A stretch of 64,000 bases of DNA from positions 2,108,001-2,172,000 of the forward strand of contig LUGG01000001.1 in assembly GCA_001683735.1 (NCBI GenBank). Direction: 5' to 3'. Under the pieces are notes generated by a model, which saw only the letters and a program-made list of their open reading frames with translations, did no database searches and was not told where the DNA came from. The DNA comes from Grifola frondosa. Lineage: Eukaryota > Basidiomycota > Agaricomycetes > Polyporales > Grifolaceae. The position numbers and the translations under genes were made by a program. Shown here piece after piece: positions 57,588 to 64,000 of this stretch (position 1 is its first letter; each line of letters starts with the position of its first letter).

Positions 57588-57978
57588 GATGATTCAATCA
57601 CGTGATCTATGTTTACTCGAACTAACTTCCACTTGTTCAATGTTTACTGGTTCAAGTTTCAATCCAAACAGAGCCTTATGAACTTTGCCTGCGCAAATGT
57701 AATATGATATCTCCGGAAGATGCTATAGCTAGAACAAACAAAAGAAAAGAGACGTGTAAACGGGATGACCAAAGAATTGTCAGGAACGCGAATCCCGAAG
57801 GATCGATTATGAAGGGGACAACGCCATGCCACACATTCACAAAATCCGTGTGATGACAATGAAGGAAGATATTGGCGTTAACAGACGGGACATACGAGTC
57901 GTAAATGGTGGCAAGATCATAAATGGTATGCGGGTAACCATACTGGTGCGGCGGGATGATTCCCTTTCCAGGGAGTGT
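57588..57978. other. Interval between RAC1 3' end and NGL-type gene start
   Basis: About 390 bases; no coding signal. It includes the NGL-type promoter and the RAC1 3' region. Confidence 0.4.
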
Positions 57979-58961
57979 TCAAGCGATGATGCACTTGTTC
58001 TTGCCGCTGTGTTTCTTTCCACTCGTCGGAGGAGGGTTCACTTGTCATCATACCTGAGTATCTCATTCTTGAGAGAGATTGCATGCAGTACTCACAGACG
58101 GCCCGGATGGCTTCATCGAAGACGGTCTTCAAGCCCTTCTGTGTGAGTCGGAACATTCCAAGTACTTCACCGCGCCAATGTCTTTTGCCATCGTCAGGCC
58201 TTGCGAATACTGAATGGGTGCCATCCGTCTTCAGACAAAATCAGTAAATGACAATCAAAACGGGGGGGCGCGCACCTGTCCCTCAGCTTCTCTATAGTCG
58301 CCGGGTCTTCACGCAGGTCGAGCTTCGTGCCTACTAGAACAATGGAGGTCGACGGGGCATGGTGCGAAATCTCTGGATACCACTTGAAACGTGACACAAT
58401 CGGATGATGGTTACATCATGGTGCCAAATACATGGCTTAACATTGCACATACCTTCGTCCGGACGTTCTCGTAGCTAGGAGGGCTGACGAGGGAGAAGCA
58501 GATAAGGAAGACGTCCGTCTGAGGGTAAGACAGTGGTCGGAGACGATCATAATCCTCTTGACCAGCAGTATCCCAAAGGCCCAGAGAGATAGTCTTGCCA
58601 TCAACCATCACATTTGCCGAATAGTTGTCAAATACTAGAAGCTTCATTGAAGACAACTGATGCGCAGAACAGTGAGGGAAACGTACCAGTGGGGATATAC
58701 TCTCCCTATATATCTGTCATTAGCGAGCATCCAGCATAGCTGCAGCGAAATGGTACACACTGGAAAGGCATTCGTGGTGTATGAGATTAGAAGACATGTC
58801 TGCTCGTCACCTCGTGAGCTGTGAACTTCCCCTTCGGCTGCCACGATCACTCGCCTTGCCCACTGCACCATCTCCTACAACAACACCTGTGAGACAGTTC
58901 TGTCAGATAATTCCATCAGGCTCGGGCAAGATCGGCATAACCGACATTTAATGGCCTGCAT
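57979..58961 (-). CDS. RAC1: Rho-family GTPase RAC1
   Basis: Signalling GTPase of polarity, actin and NADPH-oxidase control, at the plasma membrane through prenylation. Exon 1 is only 16 nt (MQAIK plus one base). Then come [10 protein letters not shown] (P-loop), [33 protein letters not shown] (switch I), [20 protein letters not shown] (switch II), [40 protein letters not shown] and [20 protein letters not shown]. It ends with a basic stretch and the CAAX box CIIA at 57979. P-loop and TCLL are joined across a 54-nt intron (58801-58854) that has a GC rather than GT donor, AAG|GCGAGT...GAGCAG|ACA. The other six or so introns are GT...AG. The gene is intact. Confidence 0.95.
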
Positions 58962-59770
58962 TCTGTGCAATCGGGTGTTCGTCTATGAGGGTCGCAGAGC
59001 TGCGGTGTAAGGAGGACGATGGGAAATGTCTTCGTGTGCTTTTCCGCAAGCAAGAGCCAACGAAGAGGATTAGAGTTGTGGAAAAAGAGACAGCGAATAA
59101 GGAAAGAATGGTGAGATTCGCGTTGTTCTGAATCGCATAAAGCAGGAGAGCAATTCACCTCGTTGCTGTAAAGATGGAAAAGAGACTCGCAAACAAGAGA
59201 GACGCGTGGTATCAGCCGCCAGGAGAAGAGGAATAAGAAAGGGAGAAAAGGTTAGTAGGCTGTACTGATGGGCCTACGATGTTGTGGTCCTGCGCCAAAG
59301 TAACGCCAAAGTAACCATATCCGAACTCATCATTCCTTCTCACGTACGTACAACTCAACCTCTCTTCCATCCTATACAATGCCATGCCCATCGGGCTCAC
59401 CATTGCTATGGCTCGCTATGGTCCATCTACCATTCGGTGTTTTCCGATTTTGTATGGTTACTGTTGTCCGGTCCCCTTCACTGAGTCCGACTCGGACTCT
59501 CTGATAAAAGTCCCTAAAGTATATATCTTGATGGATCCCTTTACTGGGTAAGAGATCAACCAAGGGAGCAGGCCCGACAGAGTTGTTATCGTGATTCTTT
59601 CTCCTCAGCGTCACTCTCCACTTGCTCCATACGGTTCAGTTCGCACGCTCGCCGACATCTGGTTAATTCTGTGTCAAGATGAGGTTACCCCAAGAGGGGT
59701 TTCGACGGTCTAATCGACCTCTCTCATCCAACTCCCATCTTACCTCTCCATTCGACTTGCCAAAGCCGTC
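58962..59770. promoter_or_regulatory. Divergent promoter interval RAC1 / SHB17
   Basis: About 800 bases between divergent starts with no exon recognised; it should hold both promoters. A direct duplication of CGCCAAAGTAAC (59292-59315) is visible. Confidence 0.45.
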
Positions 59771-60863
59771 ATGTCACGTCCTATGCCTCGTCTGTTCTTG
59801 ATCCGCCACGGTATGTTCCTATCTGTGATTGAAGCACCACACAACCAATGGTCATGCACAGGGCAAACTGAGTGGTCAATCAACGGGTAAGTCTTCATCA
59901 GTGTATTTGTACTCTGACGTGCTGTGCTTGAACTTCCCCGTATCTCAGGCGTCATGTTAGTTGAGCTTCTTGCTGTGGAGACGACGTGACAGATTCCATG
60001 CCTTAGACCGGTCGCACCGACATTCCTCTCACTGCGCGAGGTGAGGAGGAGGCTACCCGCCAGGCGCTGCAACTTGTTGGGGAAGGCAGTATGTCCAGTC
60101 TTCTGTGTTACACTAGCGTAAATTGACTCTAGAATAGAGGTCATTGACCCCAACAATCTGTGCATGGTGTATGTTTCACCCAGGATTCGTGCCCACAAGA
60201 CATTCCACCTGCTCTTCGATCATCTTCCGGAACTTCCTCATCACGTAATTACTGAAGCAGTTAGGGAATGGGACTACGGCGATTACGAGGGCCTCTTGCC
60301 CTCTGAGATCAAGGAGAAGGACGCGACCTGGACCATCTGGAAGGATGGGTGAGCAAAGCACAACCTGTTGGCTGTATGCAGTCCAATGTCTGATTTAATA
60401 GCTGTCCTGGAGGTGAAAGCACGGAGGAAATGGCATTCAGAGTCGATTCGGTCATAAGCCAGGTTTGTTCTTGATATATCGCCTGTCATTCCGTAATCAA
60501 TGTGTCTCTTCCAGGTCCGAGAAATTCACCGTCTTTGGAAGGAAGAAGGCAAAGGTCGTCGCGATGTTGTGATAGTCGCTCACGGACATTTCAACCGTGT
60601 CTTCATTGCTCGCTGGATCAATTTCCCTCTTTCTCTAGGTATGTCCAAATTTGCAATCTGATGGACAAGCTGATAAATGTTACGTATAGGGACGCATTTC
60701 AACGTAGAGCCTGCCGGGGTAAGTGGACTGTTTCGTGGTGCAATTGCAGATTATTGTCCATTAATACTTGCCATCTTGTCAGATCGCAATCCTCAGCTAT
60801 AATCACAACAACCTAGCAGAGCCTGCCTTAAATGCGCTCAACTTGTATGCGCAGCCCATCTAG
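59771..60863 (+). CDS. SHB17: Sedoheptulose-1,7-bisphosphatase (histidine phosphatase superfamily)
   Basis: Produces sedoheptulose 7-phosphate for riboneogenesis in the non-oxidative pentose phosphate pathway; cytosolic. MSRPMPRLFLIRHGQTEWSI has the catalytic R-H-G. Next come GRTDIPLTARGEEEATRQAL, VIDPNNLCMVYVSPRIRAHK, REWDYGDYEGLLPSEIKEKD (E of the active site), CPGGESTEEM, GRRDVVIVAHGHFNRVFIAR (second His) and WINFPLSLGTHFNVEPAGIA. It ends LNALNLYAQPI with TAG at 60861-60863. Eight to nine exons; introns of about 50 nt, with the acceptor near 60137 fixed by the frame of KVIDPNNL. The length of about 225 residues is shorter than yeast (271) but all catalytic blocks are there. Gene intact. 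Confidence 0.92.
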
Positions 60864-61190
60864 TCCTTAGAATGCTCGCAATATTCGGGACTGTCGTGGA
60901 CATTCTGAACGTTGATGTACTACCCCTCGACTTTGTAAAGATGTAGAAGATGTGTTTGCGTAGATATTCTGAAGTCGTAAGGGATTTTGTGGGATGTGTG
61001 CGCAATTTTGTTGCAGTTTTGTGGAAGTTCGTCGTGGAAGCCGGGAAGCGCGGCATAATAAGGCTCGGACGCGTCTCCGGAGTCTACGCGCCTATTGTTG
61101 GCTATCGTCCTCTCTCTTTCAACCCTCACCATCTTTGGTGTTACCCCTTTACGCTGTGCTAGTTGCACAGTCCTTTTTTTAACAGTTTCA
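60864..61190. promoter_or_regulatory. Promoter region of the coiled-coil gene
   Basis: Short frames only. A pyrimidine-rich tract (61107-61140, TATCGTCCTCTCTCTTTCAA) precedes ATG 61191. Confidence 0.4.
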
Positions 61191-64000
61191 ATGGCCGAAG
61201 TCGATTCTCAGACACCGATACCCGTCGCTCAAGATGATGATGTCAAGTCGGAAGTGACTGACCTCGTGGAGAGTCATTCGGATGCGACTGGAGAACACGA
61301 GGTGACTGACGAGGTGGACCATGCTTCGGAGGAGGCACACGCGGATGGCGTGTCTGAGGGGAAATCTGAAGACAGCATCAAGGCGCAGGAGGACGCTACT
61401 ACTGCAGACACACCGCACATGCCCGTTGACCACGCGGAGGGCGCCGCGGCCCCATCGTCGCCATCTAAGACGAAGGTCACGGCCAGAACGTCCCTGGTAG
61501 TGAAACCTCCATCCGGAAAGGCTGCTAGCAGTCCTCCTACCCCGTTGGTGAAGAAGGTATGATGAACATGTTTCCTGTTGGAGCTGCTTGTTCGCGGACA
61601 CCATGCTGACCAGATGGCCGTCATGTTGCGATATCACAGATCATCAACTCGGGTACGTTTGGTTCTGGTGCTGTCAGGCCTGCGGCTGGATCAAAGCCCA
61701 CGAGCACGTCTACTGCTGCAGTTACGAAACCTGCTGCAGCTACGTCCGCTCTCAGAAAGTCCACAAGCGCATCTGCTGCCCCATCTACAAGGCCACATAT
61801 GTCGTCGTCCACTACACGCCAGAATTCAACAGCCGTCTCGGGCTCTGTGTCCTCCGCTACAAGAAGACAATCCCTCGCGCCAGGGGCGAAAGTGCTCACA
61901 CCGGCTGGCACCAAAGCTACTCCCTCTGCGGCGAAACCAGCGACGTCGACTGCGACCCGCGCATCTGTAGTCTCCCCAGAATCGAATGCCTCGGTGAGGT
62001 CCGCCTCCGCTGCGCGCCGCGAGCCTCAGTCAGTGAAGGAGTCAAGAAGGCACCAGTTTCTCGGACTAGTCTTGGTCTCTGCTACGAATAGACCTCCGAC
62101 CATTACTTCGACGAGGCCATCAAGGACAGCAGGGGCTGCTTCTATTTCTTCTATCAAGGAAGTGCGGGATGACAGCAAAGCCGTCACGGAGTTGCAGACT
62201 AAGGTCTGTTGTTTTTTCTGGTATTTTCGTGCACGGTATATTGATGTGGTATCATGCAGCTTGACGTTGCTACTACGTCTCTGACATCGAAGACTGAGAC
62301 GATCACAGACCTCGAAGGCCAAGTCGACAATTTGAAGGGTTCTCTGGAGGCGGCTCTGGCAGATGTGGAGACGAAACGTTCTGCGCTCGAGGCTTTGGAA
62401 CAGGAGAAATCTGTGGCCGAAAAGGATCTCGCGGATATTCGGGATAGCCTTGAGCAACTGCAGGCTGAACGCTCCGCCGACGATTCTCAACTGCGGGCTG
62501 TGCACGACGAGGTGTGTATGTAATTTCTGCTGGTTATCCATGACTCATTATGGTCGATGACAGCTTGAAGCTGCGAAGGCTGCCAATAGCACTCAGAGCG
62601 AGCTCGTGGCGTCTCTTCAGTCGCAGGTCGAGGCGTTGCAGGCCGAAGTTCATTCTGCCAAGGAGAATCTCGATGTTTTCCGTGCTTCTTCAGGCGAAGC
62701 CGAAGCTGCCGCTGCCGCTGTCGCCGAAACTGAGCACATCGCTCTACTGAAGGCGAACGAGGATCTCGCGGCCATTCTCTTAGAGGCTGAGGCTCTGAAG
62801 GCCGCTCGGGCCCAGGCTCATGCCGAATCAGAGTCCAAGATCAAAGAGCTGGAGAGTCAGACCTCTCGTCTCGAGGGACTTGCGGCTGAGCTTAAGGAAT
62901 TGAAGACTGAGAACGAGGAGAAATCTTCCAAAGTTTCCGAGCTCGAGATCGATATTTTGGAACTGGTGGAAGCGCAGGAGAAGGTTGAGGACGAACACAG
63001 TAAAACGCTTGCACAATTGAGATCTCTTGAGCAGGATCTCGCTGTCGCTGCCGCCTCAATGCAGAAGGCCATTGAGGAGAGCCAGACCAAAGAACAGGAA
63101 TACATCGCGAAGTCCCAGGAGGCTTCTACGCAGCACGAGGAGCAACTCAGCAAAGCTAGCGCTGAATACGCAGAGCTGTCCGCTCGACTGACTGCACTGG
63201 AGCAGGAGTTGACTAATGCTGTGGCGAGTCACGAACAAGCGAAGGCCGACGCCCAAGCCGCTGCCGACGACCATATCCATAAGCTTGAGGAGGCGGAGAA
63301 GCTGCACTTAGACAAGCAAGGCGAGCTGTCTGAAGAGATCAAGAGGATTACTGCCGAGCTCGAGGTATGTAGCGACTTTTGTGCAGAAATGCTTTTGCTG
63401 ATTCCTATCTATAGAGTCAGGAAGCCAAGTATAACGCGAGGGTTGATGAAGTGAAGGCCGAGCACGATCAATTATTGCAGGAGGCCTTCGAGCGTGCCAA
63501 GGTAAGTTCTTTCATTGAGTTGGCGCCATCCTCTCATTCTTTCATCTTTTTAGAACGAGGCGGGATCTGTGCATAGCCATGATCTTCAAGCACTTCGTGC
63601 CGAGTCGCAGACTACCATCGAGCAACTCCGCGTAGCACATGAGTCGACGATCGCCGATCTTAAAGCCCAGCATGAAGCTGCTCTCGAGAACCAGGTCAAG
63701 GCCCTGGAGAAGCAACTTGCCAATCAGGGCCTTGAACTGAAGGCGACACAGGAGGATCTCTCCAAGGCCAAGGCGGCTTTGGCTGCTGTTTCGCAGGAGC
63801 TGGAGTCGATGAAAGCGCAGCTGGAAGATGCTCGCCAACTTGCGTCTACGGTCGACAGGACAGATAAGGACGAGATCATCGCTCAGCTTTCAAAAGATCT
63901 GTCCAATGCCCGCGATGACCAAGCTGCGTTCAGCGACATGTTCAACGCGACAAAGGAGTCTCTCGCGGAGATCACGAATAACCACTTGACGGAGCTCGAA
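61191..64000 (+). CDS. Long coiled-coil protein, 3' end beyond the window
   Basis: MAEVDSQTPIPVAQDDDVKS starts an acidic, then Ser/Thr/Pro/Ala-rich N-terminal region of about 250 residues (SSPSKTKVTARTSLVVKPPS, SAAPSTRPHMSSSTTRQNST). From about 62170 on it is an almost unbroken coiled coil: VRDDSKAVTELQTKLDVATT, SLTSKTETITDLEGQVDNLK, GSLEAALADVETKRSALEAL, EEKSSKVSELEIDILELVEA and others, continuing to the last base. Introns lie near 61558-61637, 62203-62260, 62508-62560, 63365-63415 and 63501-63553. Such proteins act as tethers or cytoskeletal scaffolds (golgin, CLIP-170, or myosin-tail-like). With no motor or CAP-Gly domain visible here, I cannot choose. Partial at the 3' end. Confidence 0.85.

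Noticed and set aside
1..64000. Secondary-metabolite cluster, CRISPR array, phage or viral insert
   Set aside because: Only one P450 and one Zn2Cys6 regulator occur, with no core synthase. No regular repeat-spacer array and no viral proteins were seen.

Overview
This window is nuclear DNA from a filamentous basidiomycete, most likely an Agaricomycete wood- or litter-decay fungus. The evidence is dense genes on both strands, many 45-70 nt GT...AG introns, conserved basidiomycete housekeeping proteins, and secreted plant-wall-type proteins (a GH5 mannanase and an expansin-like protein). No bacterial, viral or CRISPR features were seen. Gene models were assembled by eye from conserved protein segments and splice signals. 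Start and stop codons are usually firm, but some internal exon borders are approximate.

Layout. 1-7 kb: a vacuolar-type zinc/cation diffusion facilitator (minus), a TTAA-associated non-autonomous transposon (MITE-like, 2072-2689), eIF3 subunit h (plus) and a secreted expansin-like protein (plus). 7-14 kb: the Rix1-complex protein IPI1 (minus), a GH5 endo-mannanase (plus) and the first of two paralogous uncharacterised small proteins (minus). 14-26 kb is an accessory-looking stretch: an ERI1-type exonuclease copy with broken frames, an NPC2/ML-domain sterol/phospholipid transfer protein, a tetraspan membrane protein, an F-box-like protein, the second small-protein paralogue, a zinc alcohol/formaldehyde dehydrogenase pseudogene and an AIM6-like phosphodiesterase. 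It is separated by long gene-poor gaps. 26-35 kb: an SMP-30/gluconolactonase, mitochondrial acyl carrier protein, ribosomal protein uL13 (RPL16), a triple-KH RNA-binding protein and a NUFIP1-like snoRNP assembly factor. 35-45 kb: an M16C metalloprotease, prephenate dehydratase, a cytochrome P450 and the cleavage/polyadenylation factor YTH1. 45-64 kb: a Zn2Cys6 transcription factor, a UPF0047/YjbQ protein, a small mitochondrial-type membrane protein, a Rho-GEF, an NGL/CCR4-type exonuclease, the small GTPase RAC1, sedoheptulose-1,7-bisphosphatase SHB17 and a long coiled-coil protein cut by the window end.

Functional threads are mostly housekeeping: translation and ribosome biogenesis (eIF3h, IPI1, RPL16, NUFIP1-like), mRNA 3' processing and decay (YTH1, NGL-type), Rho signalling (a Rho-GEF about 2.5 kb from RAC1), central metabolism (SHB17, prephenate dehydratase, mitochondrial ACP) and secreted carbohydrate-active proteins.

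The most striking global signal is a recurrent single-base break of the reading frame at short homopolymer runs in otherwise well-conserved genes, including ones expected to be essential (YTH1, prephenate dehydratase). I read most of these as consensus errors in the assembly, not biology. The exceptions are the alcohol dehydrogenase copy and probably the ERI1-like copy, which also carry substitution-type damage. The most promising undescribed biology is the two-copy small-protein family (13475-13911 and 20164-20639) and the MITE-like element.
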